Counted from the stretch's first letter, positions 32,597 through 43,768 are shown. The stretch is DNA of 64,000 nucleotides from CAIXRL01 sp964619155 (GCA_964619155.1 CAZUEM010000001.1:1-64000), one strand, 5' to 3'. Notes: generated from the letters alone by a model not told the origin. Numbers and translations: made by a program.

Positions 32597-33175
32597 ATGA
32601 AGCGGACGATCGGGCTCGCGGCGCTGCTGGCGCTGCTGGGGGCGGCCCTCGCGGCCCCCGCTTCGGCCGGGATGCGGCTCGACGAGTGGAAGGGCCGGCT
32701 GTCGGTCGGCTACGCGCGGGTCTTCTCGGACACGCTCGCGCCGGCCGGCTCGATCTCGGCGGCCATCGGGCTCGAGTACCCGGTCGCGAAGCGCTGGCGC
32801 GTCGGCCCCGCGGCGGCCTTCAACCTGCTCGGCTCGAGCATCGTCCGGCGCGGCAGCGTCACGGCCGGGCTCGACTACAGCATGTTCGACGCGGCGCTGC
32901 TGGCCACGTACCTGCCCGCGCGCGGCCCGTTCGGGCGGCTCTCGATCGGCCCCGGCATCGCGAGCGCGCGGGCCGAGCTGGCCGTGGCGGGCGGCGGCGC
33001 GCTGTTCCGCGACCTCCCGGTGGGCGAAGTGAAGCCGTGCCTGGCGGCCGAGGCCACGCTCATGTCGAAGAAGCCCGGCATCCTCGCCGTCGGGGCCGAG
33101 CTGGGCCTGCGCGTCGTGCCGGTGGAGCAGGGAACCTGGACGCTGCTCACCACCCGCCTGGCGGTCCACTTCTAG
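32597..33175 (+). CDS. Small outer-membrane barrel-like protein
   Basis: 192 residues from ATG 32597 (GGAGG upstream). Signal peptide to ~24 (ALAAPASA|GMRL). The mature sequence has alternating strands (RLSVGYARVF, SAAIGLEYP, AGLDYSMFDAALLATYL, RLSIGPGIASA, AVGAELGLRVV) and ends in a hydrophobic strand with terminal Phe (TTRLAVHF), the classic BAM recognition end. No ligand or family name. Confidence 0.75.
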   Translation: MKRTIGLAALLALLGAALAAPASAGMRLDEWKGRLSVGYARVFSDTLAPAGSISAAIGLEYPVAKRWRVGPAAAFNLLGSSIVRRGSVTAGLDYSMFDAALLATYLPARGPFGRLSIGPGIASARAELAVAGGGALFRDLPVGEVKPCLAAEATLMSKKPGILAVGAELGLRVVPVEQGTWTLLTTRLAVHF

Positions 33176-33255
33176 AAGAGGCCGGGCCCGCCCGGCGGCC
33201 GCGGCCCCGGGCTTTGACCGTTCCCGCCGTCGCCCCGTATGCTGGCCGCCGCTTT

Positions 33256-33380
33256 TCTCCTTCGGGGCGGGGCGGAAGTCCCCACCGGCGGTAGAGCCCG
33301 CGAGCGCACGGCCTTCGGGCCGGGCGCAGACCCGGTGAAACTCCGGGGCCGACCGTCACAGTCGGGATGGAAGAAGGAGG
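33256..33380 (+). ncRNA. FMN riboswitch (RFN element)
   Basis: The conserved blocks are present in order: TTCGGGGCGGGGCGGAAGTC, CCCACCGGCGGTAGAGCCCG, an intervening variable hairpin with CCTTCGGG, then CAGACCCGGTGAAACTCC, GGGGCCGACCGTCACAGTC and GGATGGAAGAAGGA. It lies 120 nt upstream of ribD and should repress the riboflavin operon when FMN is high. Confidence 0.95.
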
Positions 33381-33454
33381 GAAGTTCGGCGTCTCCCGGG
33401 CCCATCGCGCGCGCGCGAGCGGGCCGGTTTCGCCGTCCTGCCCTCGGCTTCCGT

Positions 33455-33486
33455 CACCCCGCGCCCCGCGACGCGGGGTGTTTCGT
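33455..33486 (+). terminator. Terminator of the FMN riboswitch expression platform
   Basis: CACCCCGCG (33455-33463) pairs perfectly with 33472-33480, followed by TTTCGTTT, just before ribD. A terminator in this place is the classic off-switch for RFN elements. The competing antiterminator pairing was not worked out. Confidence 0.75.
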
Positions 33487-33501
33487 TTCGACGGGAGCCC
33501 G

Positions 33502-34602
33502 ATGCCGTTCACCGAAGCCGACCGCCAGCACATGCTCGAGGCCCTGCGCCTCGCCGAGCGCGGGCGTGGCCGCACCGCCCCGAACCCCGTGGTGGGCGCC
33601 GTCGTCGTGCGCCGGGGCCGCGTCGTGGGCCGCGGCTGGCACCGCGTGCTCGGCGGGCCGCACGCCGAGGTCGAGGCGCTGGCGATGGCGGGACGGCGCG
33701 CCCGCGGCGCCACGCTCTACGTCACGCTCGAGCCGTGCGCGCACCACGGCCGGACGCCGCCGTGCACCGAGGCGATCCTGTCGGCCGGCGTCGCGCGCTG
33801 CGTGGTGGCGGTGCGCGACCCGCACGAGATCGTCAACGGCCGCGGCCTGCGCCTGCTGCGCGCGGGCGGGGTGACGGTCGAGACCGGCCTGTGCGCCGCC
33901 GAGGCGCGCTCGCTGCTGGGCGGCTACCGGCTCGCGCACGGCGAGGGCCGGCCGCGCGTGACCTGGAAAGTCGCGGCCTCGCTCGACGGGCGGATCGCCG
34001 ACGCGCGCGGGCGCTCGCGCTGGATCACGGACGCCGCCGCGCGCGCGGCGGGCCACGCGCTGCGCGCCGCCTCGGACGCGATCGTGATCGGCGCCCGGAC
34101 GGCGCGCGCCGACGACCCGCGGCTGACCGCGCGCACCGGCGCGCGCGCGCCGCAGCCGCTGCGCGTCGTCTGCGACTCGGCGCTCTCGCTGCCGGGAGAC
34201 CTGAAGCTCTTCTCGCCGCGGCTCGCGCGCGGCACCGTCGTCGCGTGCACGACCCGCGCGAGCGCCGCGCGCGCCCGCGCGCTCGAGGCCCGCGGCGTGA
34301 CCGTCTGGCGCCTGCCCGCGGGGCCCGGCGGCGTGTCGGCCCGCGCGCTCGCGGCGAAGCTCGCCGCCTCGGGCCGGCACGAGGTGCTGCTCGAGGGCGG
34401 CGCGACGCTGGGCAGCGCCTGGATGCGCGAGGGGCTCGTGGACCGCGTGGCGCTGTTCGCGGCGCCGCTCGTGCTGGGCGACGGCCTCGCGTGGTGCTCG
34501 GGGCTCGGGAGGACGCTGGCGCGCGCGCGGCGCGGCCGGCTCGCGCGGATCGGGCGCGCCGGCGACGGCGCGCTGCTGCTCGTGGACTGGGGGGCCCGCT
34601 AG
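33502..34602 (+). CDS. ribD: Bifunctional diaminohydroxyphosphoribosylaminopyrimidine deaminase / reductase
   Basis: 366 residues from ATG 33502 (GGGAG upstream). Deaminase domain 1-145 with zinc ligands PHAEVEAL and EPCAHHGRTPPC; reductase domain ~150-366 with VTWKVAASLDGRIA, SRWIT and the VLLEGGATL nucleotide-binding segment. It performs the second and third steps of riboflavin synthesis in the cytoplasm. First gene after the FMN riboswitch; its stop abuts the ATG of ribE. Confidence 0.96.
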   Translation: MPFTEADRQHMLEALRLAERGRGRTAPNPVVGAVVVRRGRVVGRGWHRVLGGPHAEVEALAMAGRRARGATLYVTLEPCAHHGRTPPCTEAILSAGVARCVVAVRDPHEIVNGRGLRLLRAGGVTVETGLCAAEARSLLGGYRLAHGEGRPRVTWKVAASLDGRIADARGRSRWITDAAARAAGHALRAASDAIVIGARTARADDPRLTARTGARAPQPLRVVCDSALSLPGDLKLFSPRLARGTVVACTTRASAARARALEARGVTVWRLPAGPGGVSARALAAKLAASGRHEVLLEGGATLGSAWMREGLVDRVALFAAPLVLGDGLAWCSGLGRTLARARRGRLARIGRAGDGALLLVDWGAR

Positions 34603-35210
34603 ATGTTCACCGGCATCGTCGAGGAACTGGGACGCGTCGCCGCCGTCGAGGAACGCCGGGAGGGCCGGCGCTTCTGGATCGCCGCCGCGGCCGTGCTCGA
34701 GGGCACGAAGGTGGGCGACAGCATCGCGCACGAGGGCTGCTGCCTGACCGTGGTCGCGGTCGAGCCCGGGCGCTACGCCGTCGAGGCCGTGCCCGAGACG
34801 CTGCGCCTCACGACGCTCGGGGACTGGCGCGAGGGCGACGGCGTCAACCTCGAGCGCTCGCTGCGCCTCGAGCAGCGCCTCGGCGGCCACCTCGTGCAGG
34901 GACACGTGGACGGGGTGGGCGAGGTGCTCGACGCGCGACCCGAGGGCGACGGCCGCCGCGTGTCGCTGGCCGTGCCCGCGCCGCTGCGGCGGTTCGTCGC
35001 GCACAAGGGCTCGCTGGCCGTGGACGGCGTGAGCCTCACGGTCGCCGCCGTCACGGACACGGGCTGCGAAATCGCCTACATTCCGCACACGCTCGCCGTC
35101 ACCTCGGCCGGTGCCTATCGGCCCGGGCGGCGGGTCAATCTCGAAGTCGACCTGCTGGCGCGCTACCTCGCGCGGTTGCTCGAGGACGCCGGCACGCCGG
35201 GGAGGCAGTC

Positions 35211-35214
<4 letters not shown>
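34603..35214 (+). CDS. ribE: Riboflavin synthase, alpha chain
   Basis: 203 residues, starting on the base after the ribD stop. MFTGIVEELG opens the first lumazine-binding repeat (with S-I-A-H-E-G-C-C-L-T-V); GGHLVQGHVDG opens the second (SLAVDGVSLTV, IPHTL). Two barrels of ~95 residues, normal for the trimeric enzyme that dismutates two lumazines to riboflavin. Confidence 0.96.
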
Positions 35215-36481
<1,267 letters not shown>

Positions 36482-36485
<4 letters not shown>

Positions 36486-36973
36486 GCGTCGAGACCCGCA
36501 GGCCCTCCGACGACGCGCGCGGGCTGAGGTTCCGGCTCGTCGCCGCGCAGTGGAACGAGCGCGTGGTCGCGCGCCTCGCGGACGGCGCGCTCGCGACGCT
36601 GCGCGCCCAGGGCGCGGCCGACGCGGACCTCTCGCTGTGGTGGGTGCCCGGCGCGCTCGAGCTGCCGCTCGCCGCGAAGTGGGCGGCCGCCGAACCGTTC
36701 GCCGCCGGCGCGCCGGACGCCGTGATCGCGCTCGGCTGCGTGATCCGCGGCGAGACCGAGCACTTCGCGATCGTGGCGCGGAACGCCGCGGGCGGCCTCG
36801 CGCGGGTGGCGCTCGAGACGGGCGTGCCGGTCGCGAACGGCGTGCTGGCCGTGTACGACGCGGCGCAGGCGGACTCGCGCAGCGGCGGCGAGCACGGCAA
36901 CGCCGGCTCGCAGGCGGCGCTCGCCGCGATCCGGATGGCGCGGCTGCGGCCGGCCGCGGGGGGGGCGCGATGA
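36482..36973 (+). CDS. ribH: 6,7-dimethyl-8-ribityllumazine synthase
   Basis: 163 residues from GTG 36482, overlapping ribBA as GTGA. VAAQWNERV, WVPGALELPLAAKW, ALGCVIRGETEHF with the catalytic His, and NGVLAVYDAAQA are family signatures. The tail is Ala/Arg/Gly-rich. Makes the lumazine used by RibE. Confidence 0.95.
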
Positions 36974-37401
36974 CCGGCCCCGTGGGCGGCATGCGCCGGC
37001 GCGCGCGCGAGGTGGCGTTCCGCGTCGCGTTCCAGGCGGACGTGGCGGGGGACACCTACCCGTTCGCGTGGTCGCTGCGCCGCGACGAGGAGCAGCTCAC
37101 CGACGACCAGCTCGAGCTGATCGAGGACCTCGTCAAGACCCTCGACGCGCACGGGCCCGAAGTGGACGACGTGCTGCGCGCGGCCGCCGAGCACTGGCCG
37201 CTGCACCGCCTCGCCGCCACCGACCGCGCGGCGCTGCGGGTCGGGGTGGCCGAGCTTTTCGCGCGGCCGGGCTCGCCGGTGCGCGTGGTGATCGACGAGG
37301 CCATCGAGATCGCGCGCCGCTACGGCAGCGCCGAGTCGGGCGGGTTCGTGAACGGCGTGCTCGACCGCGCCGCTCGGGCGCTGCGCCCGCAGGAGTTCTG
37401 A
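36970..37401 (+). CDS. nusB: Transcription antitermination factor NusB
   Basis: 143 residues from ATG 36970, overlapping ribH as ATGA. Helical NusB fold: RRRAREVAFRVAFQAD, then LIEDLVKTLDAH, ATDRAALRVGVAEL, and the signature VVIDEAIEIARRYGSAESGGFVNGVLD. rRNA antitermination component; linkage to ribH is common in bacteria. Confidence 0.94.
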   Translation: MTGPVGGMRRRAREVAFRVAFQADVAGDTYPFAWSLRRDEEQLTDDQLELIEDLVKTLDAHGPEVDDVLRAAAEHWPLHRLAATDRAALRVGVAELFARPGSPVRVVIDEAIEIARRYGSAESGGFVNGVLDRAARALRPQEF

Positions 37402-38126
37402 TGCGCCTCGCGATCGTCTCCGACGTGCACGGCAACCTCGAGGCGCTCGAGACCGTGCTCGCGGACCTCGAGGCCCGCGGACCGGACGCGGTGGCGTGCC
37501 TGGGCGACTTCGTCGGCTACGGCGCGGCGCCCAACGAGTGCATCCGCCGCCTGCTGCCGAAGATCGAGACCGCCGTCGCGGGCAACCACGACCTCGCCGC
37601 CTGCGGGCGCATCAAGCTCGGCTACTTCAACCCCGAGGCCGCGCGGGCGGCGGTCTGGACGACCGAGACGCTCGAGTCGCGGCACGTCGACTACCTGCGC
37701 AGCCTGCCGTTCTCGCTGCCGTGGCGCGGCGTGCGGATCGTGCACGCCTCGCCGTCGGAGCCCGAGGAGTGGCACTACGTGTTCTCGCCGGGCGACGCCG
37801 CCTACGAGATGGAGTCGTGCTCCGAGGACGTGTGCTTCATCGGGCACTCGCACTACCCGGGCACGTTCGAGCTGGACGGCGCGCGCGTCACCTACACGCG
37901 CGACGAGGTCGTGAAGGGACGGCGCGGGCGGCGCTACCTCGTCAACGTCCCGAGCGTCGGCCAGCCGCGCGACGGCGACCCGCGCGCGGGCTACCTGGTG
38001 TTCGACGACGAGGCGTTCACGTTCGAGCACGTGCGGCTCGAGTACGACGTCGCGGCGGCCATGAAGCGCATCCGCGAAGCCGGGCTGCCGGCGTTCCTCG
38101 CCGAACGCCTGCAGTGGGGCGAATAG
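37401..38126 (+). CDS. Calcineurin-like metallophosphoesterase (YfcE/DevR type)
   Basis: 241 residues from ATG 37401, sharing one base with the nusB stop. Metal motifs: SDVHGN (D-x-H), LGDFVGY (GD), AGNHD (GNHD), VHASP and IGHSHYPG (GHxH). Family members hydrolyse varied phosphodiesters or nucleotides; substrate not predictable. Coupled to nusB only by operon structure. Confidence 0.88.
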   Translation: MRLAIVSDVHGNLEALETVLADLEARGPDAVACLGDFVGYGAAPNECIRRLLPKIETAVAGNHDLAACGRIKLGYFNPEAARAAVWTTETLESRHVDYLRSLPFSLPWRGVRIVHASPSEPEEWHYVFSPGDAAYEMESCSEDVCFIGHSHYPGTFELDGARVTYTRDEVVKGRRGRRYLVNVPSVGQPRDGDPRAGYLVFDDEAFTFEHVRLEYDVAAAMKRIREAGLPAFLAERLQWGE

Positions 38127-38143
38127 GAAAGGACGGGAAGGCC

Positions 38144-38920
38144 GTGGCGCGCGCCTCGACGCTCGATCACTGGGAGTCCTACTGGAAGGGCCACCAGGCC
38201 GACATCCACGACACGTACTCGACGGGCGGCCGGCTCGTGCGCGAGGTGCTCGCCGACGGCCCGGTCGCGGGCCGGGTCGTGATGGAGATCGGCGCCGGCT
38301 CGGGCCGCGACCTGATCGACCTCGCGGCGATGGGGGCGCGCGGCGTGGTGCTGGACTACTCGCCGGCCTCGCTCGCGCTCGTCCGGACGATCGCGGCGGC
38401 GCGCGGCGTGCCGGTGATGCTCGTGCAGGCGGACGCGACCCGCATGCCGTTCCGCGACGGCGCGATCGACGTGTCGTTCCACCAGGGCCTGCTCGAGCAC
38501 TTCCGCGACCCCATGCCGCTGCTGCGCGAGAACGCGCGGGTGACCGCCCCGGGCGGGCGCATGCTCGTGGACGTGCCGCAGACCTTCCACCTCTACACGG
38601 TGATGAAGAACCTGCTGATCCTCGTGAACCGCTGGTTCGCCGGCTGGGAGACGCAGTTCACGCCGTCGCAGCTCGAGCGGCTGTGCGCCGCGACCGGCAT
38701 GGAGGTCGTGCGCACCTACGGCGACTGGATGGTGCCGGGGCTCGCGTACCGCGTCGTGCGCGAGGTGCTCAAGCGCGGCCTCGGGCTGCGGCTGCCGCTG
38801 CACCCGAAGGGGCCCGCGTTCTGGTCGGACGGCTGGGACGCGCTGCGCGCTTCGCTGCGCGGCCGGCGCTGGGCGCTGTGGACCTGCCACGTCATCGGCA
38901 CGGTGGCGCGCAAACGATGA
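38144..38920 (+). CDS. SAM-dependent methyltransferase
   Basis: 258 residues from GTG 38144 (GGGAAGG upstream). Class I Rossmann motifs: VVMEIGAGSGRDLIDLA (motif I), GVVLDYSP (II), DATRMPFRDGAIDVSFHQGLLEHF (III-IV), PGGRMLVDVPQ (V). The C-terminal ~100 residues (YRVVREVLKRGLGLRLPLHP) likely select the acceptor. First gene of the surface-glycan cluster, so a sugar or lipid acceptor is plausible. Confidence 0.85.
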   Translation: MARASTLDHWESYWKGHQADIHDTYSTGGRLVREVLADGPVAGRVVMEIGAGSGRDLIDLAAMGARGVVLDYSPASLALVRTIAAARGVPVMLVQADATRMPFRDGAIDVSFHQGLLEHFRDPMPLLRENARVTAPGGRMLVDVPQTFHLYTVMKNLLILVNRWFAGWETQFTPSQLERLCAATGMEVVRTYGDWMVPGLAYRVVREVLKRGLGLRLPLHPKGPAFWSDGWDALRASLRGRRWALWTCHVIGTVARKR

Positions 38921-40041
38921 GCGCGCCGCGGCGCCTGCTCGCCGTCAACTTCCGCGACCCGGGGCACCCGGAGGCGGGCGGGGCCGAGCTGCACCTCGAG
39001 GAGATCCTGCTCGAGGCCACGCGCCGCGGCTGGGAGGTGACGTGGCTCGCGAGCGCGTTCCGCGGCGGGAGCGCCGAGGCGGAGCACCGCGGCATGCGGA
39101 TCGTGCGGCGCGGCGACTGGTGGAGCTTCAACCTGGTCGTGCCGCGCGTGCTCGCGCGCGAGTTCTCGGGCGCGAACCGCCCCGACCTCGTGGTCGAGGA
39201 CATCAACAAGGTGCCGTGCTTCACCGCGCAGTGGACGGACGCGCCGGTCGCGGTGATCGTGCCGCACCTCTTCGGCGCCACCGCGTTCCAGGAGGCGAAC
39301 CCCGCGATCGCGACGTACGTCGTCGCGCTCGAGCGGCTGATCCCCGCCGCCTACCGCCGCTCGCGCTTCCTCGCGATCTCCGAGAGCACGCGCGACGACC
39401 TGGTCGCGCGCGGCGTTCCCGCGGAGCGCGTCGCGGTCGTGCACTGCGGCATGAACCACGGCCGCTACTCGCCGGACCCGGGAAGCCCCAAGGCGCCGGA
39501 GCCGACGCTCGCGTTCGTCGGGCGCCTGCGCCGCTACAAGGGCCTGGACTGGGTGCTGCGCACGCTGCCGCGCGTGCGCGAGCGCTTCCCGGACCTCGCG
39601 CTCGACGTGATCGGCGACGGGCCGTGGCAGGACGCGCTCGTGCGGCAGGCGCGCTCGCTGGGACTCGGCGGCGCGGTGCGGTTCCACGGCTTCCTGGGAC
39701 CCGAGGAGAAGGTGCGCCGCATCCGCGCGGCGTGGGCGCTCGTCCAGCCGAGCCCGAAGGAGGGCTGGGGCCTCACCGTGATCGAGGCGGGCGCCTGCGG
39801 CACCGCCGTGGTCGCGGCCGACAGCCCGGGCCTGCGCGACTCGGTGCGCCGCGACGAGACCGGCCTGCTCGTGCCGTACGGCGACGAGGCCGCGCTCGCG
39901 GACGCGCTCGGCCGCGTGCTGGGCGACGCGGCGCTGCGCGTGCGCCTGGCCGCCGCGGGCGTGAACTGGGCGGCGCGCTTCCGCTGGGACGACTGCGCGC
40001 GCCGCTCGCTCGACGCGCTGACGGGGGAGAGCGGCGCGTGA
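38917..40041 (+). CDS. GT4-family glycosyltransferase
   Basis: 374 residues, ATGA overlap with the previous gene. GT-B fold: N-terminal acceptor domain (GGAELHLEEILLEATRRGWEVTW), C-terminal donor domain with FVGRLRRYKGLDWVLRTL, LDVIGDGPW and QPSPKEGWGLTVIEAGACGT-V (E-x7-E-type retaining signature). Transfers a sugar from a nucleotide donor to a lipid-linked glycan. Donor unknown. Confidence 0.9.
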   Translation: MSAPRRLLAVNFRDPGHPEAGGAELHLEEILLEATRRGWEVTWLASAFRGGSAEAEHRGMRIVRRGDWWSFNLVVPRVLAREFSGANRPDLVVEDINKVPCFTAQWTDAPVAVIVPHLFGATAFQEANPAIATYVVALERLIPAAYRRSRFLAISESTRDDLVARGVPAERVAVVHCGMNHGRYSPDPGSPKAPEPTLAFVGRLRRYKGLDWVLRTLPRVRERFPDLALDVIGDGPWQDALVRQARSLGLGGAVRFHGFLGPEEKVRRIRAAWALVQPSPKEGWGLTVIEAGACGTAVVAADSPGLRDSVRRDETGLLVPYGDEAALADALGRVLGDAALRVRLAAAGVNWAARFRWDDCARRSLDALTGESGA

Positions 40042-41036
40042 GCGCGGCGGTCCGCCCGTCCGCGAGGACCGCGGCGCTGCTCGGCGCCAAGGTCGCGATC
40101 TCGATCGGGCTCTTCGCCTGGCTGATCCGCCGCATCGACTGGTCGCAGGTGGACTCGATCCGGCACGCGCGCCTGGAGTGGCTGGCCGCGGCGCTGGCGG
40201 TGATGTTCGCGAGCAACGTCGTGGGCTCGTACCAGTGGAACCGGCTGCTGCGCGGGGCGGGCGTCACGCTGCCATTCTGGAAGGTGTGCGCGTACTACCA
40301 CGTGGGCCTGTTCTTCAACAACTTCCTGCCCGCGAACGTCGGCGGCGACTTCGCGCGCGTGCTCGACGCCTCGCGCGCGAGCGGCTCGCGCACGACGTCG
40401 TTCTCGACCGTGCTGCTCGACCGCATGATCGGCACGGTGACGCTGGCCGGCCTTGCGGTCGTGACCGCGATCCCGGCGGTGGACCACTTCCACCTCGGCG
40501 TGCTCTACGCCGGGCTGGTGGCCGTGTTCGCCGGATCGGGGCTGATGCTGTGGGCGATCCTCCACCCGCGCGCGCTCTCGACGCTCGAGCGGGTGCTCGC
40601 GCGCGTGGGACTCGGGCGGCTCAAGCCCTCGCTCGACGAGCTGGCCGATCGGCTGCGCGGTTTCCGCCACCAGCCCCGACTCTTCATGGAGTTGTTCATG
40701 GTCGCGCTCGCCGTGCAGCTCATGCGCATCGGCGTGCACCTCCTGACCGCCCGGGCGCTGGGTCTCGCGGTGCCTCCGGTCTACTTCTTCCTTTTCGTGC
40801 CGCTGCTCGCGGTGATAGTTTCACTGCCCATCTCGTTGAATGGCATCGGGGTGCGCGAGGCCGCGGGAATCCAGCTGTTCGGGCTGGTGGGGCTGTCCGC
40901 GGGCGCCGCGTTCTCGCTGCAGTTCACGACCTACCTCGTCGCCGTCGCGGTCAGCCTGATCGGAGGCGTGGTGTTCCTCGTGCGCATCCCGCACCGCCGG
41001 GCCGAATCCCGGAGCAGCCGGAGGCTCCCCGAATGA
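40038..41036 (+). CDS. Lysylphosphatidylglycerol-synthase TM / UPF0104-type membrane protein
   Basis: 332 residues, GTGA overlap. About eight membrane helices. FFNNFLPANVGGDFARVL is the signature loop of the UPF0104/AglD-like family; ISLNGIGVREAA near the C-terminus is the second. Family members are linked to lipid or polyprenol-glycan flipping; the context supports glycan-lipid handling. Confidence 0.88.
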   Translation: MSAAVRPSARTAALLGAKVAISIGLFAWLIRRIDWSQVDSIRHARLEWLAAALAVMFASNVVGSYQWNRLLRGAGVTLPFWKVCAYYHVGLFFNNFLPANVGGDFARVLDASRASGSRTTSFSTVLLDRMIGTVTLAGLAVVTAIPAVDHFHLGVLYAGLVAVFAGSGLMLWAILHPRALSTLERVLARVGLGRLKPSLDELADRLRGFRHQPRLFMELFMVALAVQLMRIGVHLLTARALGLAVPPVYFFLFVPLLAVIVSLPISLNGIGVREAAGIQLFGLVGLSAGAAFSLQFTTYLVAVAVSLIGGVVFLVRIPHRRAESRSSRRLPE

Positions 41037-43768
41037 ACCTGAAGTCGAGGTTGCCGGCGCTCGCCGGGCTCTTCGTCCTCGCCGCGACCCTCTACGCCTA
41101 CTTCCGGACGCTGACGCCGACGGTCCCCTTCTGGGACGCCGGCGAGTTCATCGCCGTCTCGCGCACCCTCGGCATCCCGCACCCGCCGGGGACCCCGTTC
41201 TACGTGCTGATCGGCCGCATGTTCACGCTGCTGCCGTGGGGCACCACGGCGCAGCAGGTGAACGCGCTGTCCGCGGTCGCGGGCGGCCTCGCCGTCCTGC
41301 TGACGTACCTGACCATCCTGCGGCTCGCGCGCCGCGCGTTCGGCGAGACGCGCGAGGACTGGCAGGAGTGGGCCGCCATCGGCGGCGCCGTCGCCGGCTC
41401 GCTCATGCTCGCGTTCAGCGACACGTTCTGGGAGAACGCGGTCGAGGCCGAGGTCTACCAGCTCATGAGCTTCGCGCAGATCCTGGTCTTCTGGCTGGGG
41501 CTGCGCTGGTGGGAGGCGCACGACCGCAGGCCCACCGTCGGTCCCCTGCTGCTCGCGACCTACCTGATGTGGCTGTCGGTCGGGCTCCACCTCGGCGTCG
41601 GCGTCATGGGCGCGCCGCTGCTCGTGCTGGTGGCGTTCGTGGACTGGAAGGTCGCGATCCTGTTCGCGATGCCCTTCCTGTCGCTGCTGCGCGTGCCCGC
41701 CGGGCTCGAGAACATGGCCGGCGCGGTGCTGCTGCTCGGCATCGCCCAGAACGTCTGGTTCGGGTTCGAGCGCAAGCTGCCGGGCTGGCTCGTGCTGTTC
41801 AGCCTCGCCGCCGGCCTGTGGGGCGTGAGCTACGCCGCCTCGGACGCCAACTTCACGCCGCTCGCGGCGGCCGCCTCGGTCGCGGCGCTGGTCGTGCCGT
41901 GGCTGTGGATGGGGCGCACGCACCGCGAGGGCCGCGTGCTGCTGCTCGCGCTCTTCCTGATGGTCGCGGGCTACTCGACGCACCTCTACCTGCCGATCCG
42001 CGCCGCGCAGCACCCGGCGATCAACGAGGGCGCGCCCGCGACGTGGGAGAAGCTCCGCGACCTGCTCGAGCGCAAGCAGTACGGCGAGATGAGCATGACG
42101 GACTCGGACCGCGACGGGCGCTTCGACCGCCGCGGCATGACGACATTCGACCGGATCGCCGACACCCAGCTCAACAAGGAGTTCTGGCGCTACTTCCGGC
42201 GCCAGTGGCTGCTGTTCGGCGAGGACGACTGGGACGGCGTGCAGTACCACGGCGCCACGCGCGCGGGCGGGGGCAACCTGTTCGGCTCGCTCGACTACCT
42301 GCGGCGGCTGCTGCTGCCGCCGGGGGCGATCGTGCCGCTGCTGCTCGGCATCGCCGGCGCGCTCTGGCACGCGCGGCGCGACGGCCGCCGCGGCTTCGCC
42401 TTCAACTTCGCGTTCTTCGCGCTCAACACGGCCGGCCTGATCGCGTTCCTCAACTTCAGCGACCACGAGGTGCGCCAGCGCGACTACTTCTTCCAGAGCG
42501 GCTACCACGCGTTCTCGCTGTGGATCGGGCTCGGCGCCGTGTGGCTCGTGGGCTGGGTGCGCGAGTCGTTCGCCGAGGGCGCGCTGCGCCGCGCCGCCGC
42601 GTGGGGCGCGCTCGCGCTCATGATCGGCATGCCGTTCCTGCTCATGCGCAACCAGTGGTTCACGCACGACCGCACGGGCAACTACATCGCGCGCGACTAC
42701 GCCTACAACATGCTCGCGCCGCTGGCGCCGAACTCATTCATGTTCACGAACGGCGACAACGACACGTTCCCGCTCTGGTACATCCAGCAGGTCGAGGGCT
42801 TCCGCAAGGACGTGCGCATCGTGAACCTGAGCCTGCTCAACACGGACTGGTACATCCGCCAGCTCCGCGACGACGAGCCGACGCTCCCCGTGCAGCTCGA
42901 CGACCGGACGATCGACCAGCTCGGCGCGGGCGCCGTGCAGGACCCCACGACCGGGCGGATCGTCTACACGAACGAGTTCATGGTGCACCACCTGCTGCAG
43001 ACCGTCCGCAACCCGGACGGCACCTGGAAGCGCCAGCCGTACTTCGCGGTGACGGTGCCCGAGCAGTACGGCTACCAGAAGTACTTCTCGCTGCAGGGCC
43101 TGGTGTACGAGGTCAAGCCCGACACCGTGGGCGCCGAGCTCGACGTGGCGGCGACCACGAAGGCGCTCTACGAGACGTTCCGGTACCGCGGGCTGTTCCT
43201 CGAGGACGGCTCGTGGGACCCGAAGGTGTACAAGGACGAAAACTCCGAGACGCTCTCGCGCAACTACGCGGCCGCGCACCTGCAGCTCGCGCTGCACTAC
43301 CGCCGGACCGGCGAGCTGCCGAAGGCCGTGACCGAGATGGAGCGCATCACCCGGATGTTCCCGAACTACCCCGAGATCCAGACCCCGCTCGGCCTCTTCT
43401 ACATGGAGGGCGGCGACTCGGCGAAGGCCTACGCGTTCTACGAGGCGCTCGCGAAGCGCTTCCCCGGCAGCCCCGAGGCGCGCTACTACTGGGGCGCGGC
43501 GCTGGCGATCCAGGGCCTCCTCGACGGCGCCGTGAAGGAGTTCGAGATCGCCGTCGCGCTCGACCCCACGTACGGGCAGGCCTGGTATGGGCTCTACTCG
43601 GGCCTGCGCCAGCTCGGCGACCGCGAGGGCGCGATCGCGGCGCTGCAGCGCTGGAACGCGAACGTGCCCGGCGACCCGCAGGCCGCCGGCCTGCTGCAGG
43701 CCGAGCAGGGGATGGGACTGCCGGGACCGGGCGTGACCCGCCGGCCGCCGCCGGTCGCGGTGCCCTGA
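41033..43768 (+). CDS. DUF2723 membrane protein with TPR tail (O-mannosyltransferase-like)
   Basis: 911 residues, ATGA overlap. The N-terminus has the DUF2723 hallmark: PTVPFWDAGEFIAVSRTLGIPHPPGTPFYVLIGRMF, summarised by its D-A-G-E-F and H-P-P-G-T-P core, i.e. the first-loop acid of GT-C enzymes. ~11 membrane helices to ~res 560, a periplasmic region containing NGDNDTFPLWYIQ, and a C-terminal TPR-like block (~750-890). GT-C enzymes use polyprenyl-phosphate sugars; the DPM-like gene at 60589 could supply one. Confidence 0.87.
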   Translation: MNLKSRLPALAGLFVLAATLYAYFRTLTPTVPFWDAGEFIAVSRTLGIPHPPGTPFYVLIGRMFTLLPWGTTAQQVNALSAVAGGLAVLLTYLTILRLARRAFGETREDWQEWAAIGGAVAGSLMLAFSDTFWENAVEAEVYQLMSFAQILVFWLGLRWWEAHDRRPTVGPLLLATYLMWLSVGLHLGVGVMGAPLLVLVAFVDWKVAILFAMPFLSLLRVPAGLENMAGAVLLLGIAQNVWFGFERKLPGWLVLFSLAAGLWGVSYAASDANFTPLAAAASVAALVVPWLWMGRTHREGRVLLLALFLMVAGYSTHLYLPIRAAQHPAINEGAPATWEKLRDLLERKQYGEMSMTDSDRDGRFDRRGMTTFDRIADTQLNKEFWRYFRRQWLLFGEDDWDGVQYHGATRAGGGNLFGSLDYLRRLLLPPGAIVPLLLGIAGALWHARRDGRRGFAFNFAFFALNTAGLIAFLNFSDHEVRQRDYFFQSGYHAFSLWIGLGAVWLVGWVRESFAEGALRRAAAWGALALMIGMPFLLMRNQWFTHDRTGNYIARDYAYNMLAPLAPNSFMFTNGDNDTFPLWYIQQVEGFRKDVRIVNLSLLNTDWYIRQLRDDEPTLPVQLDDRTIDQLGAGAVQDPTTGRIVYTNEFMVHHLLQTVRNPDGTWKRQPYFAVTVPEQYGYQKYFSLQGLVYEVKPDTVGAELDVAATTKALYETFRYRGLFLEDGSWDPKVYKDENSETLSRNYAAAHLQLALHYRRTGELPKAVTEMERITRMFPNYPEIQTPLGLFYMEGGDSAKAYAFYEALAKRFPGSPEARYYWGAALAIQGLLDGAVKEFEIAVALDPTYGQAWYGLYSGLRQLGDREGAIAALQRWNANVPGDPQAAGLLQAEQGMGLPGPGVTRRPPPVAVP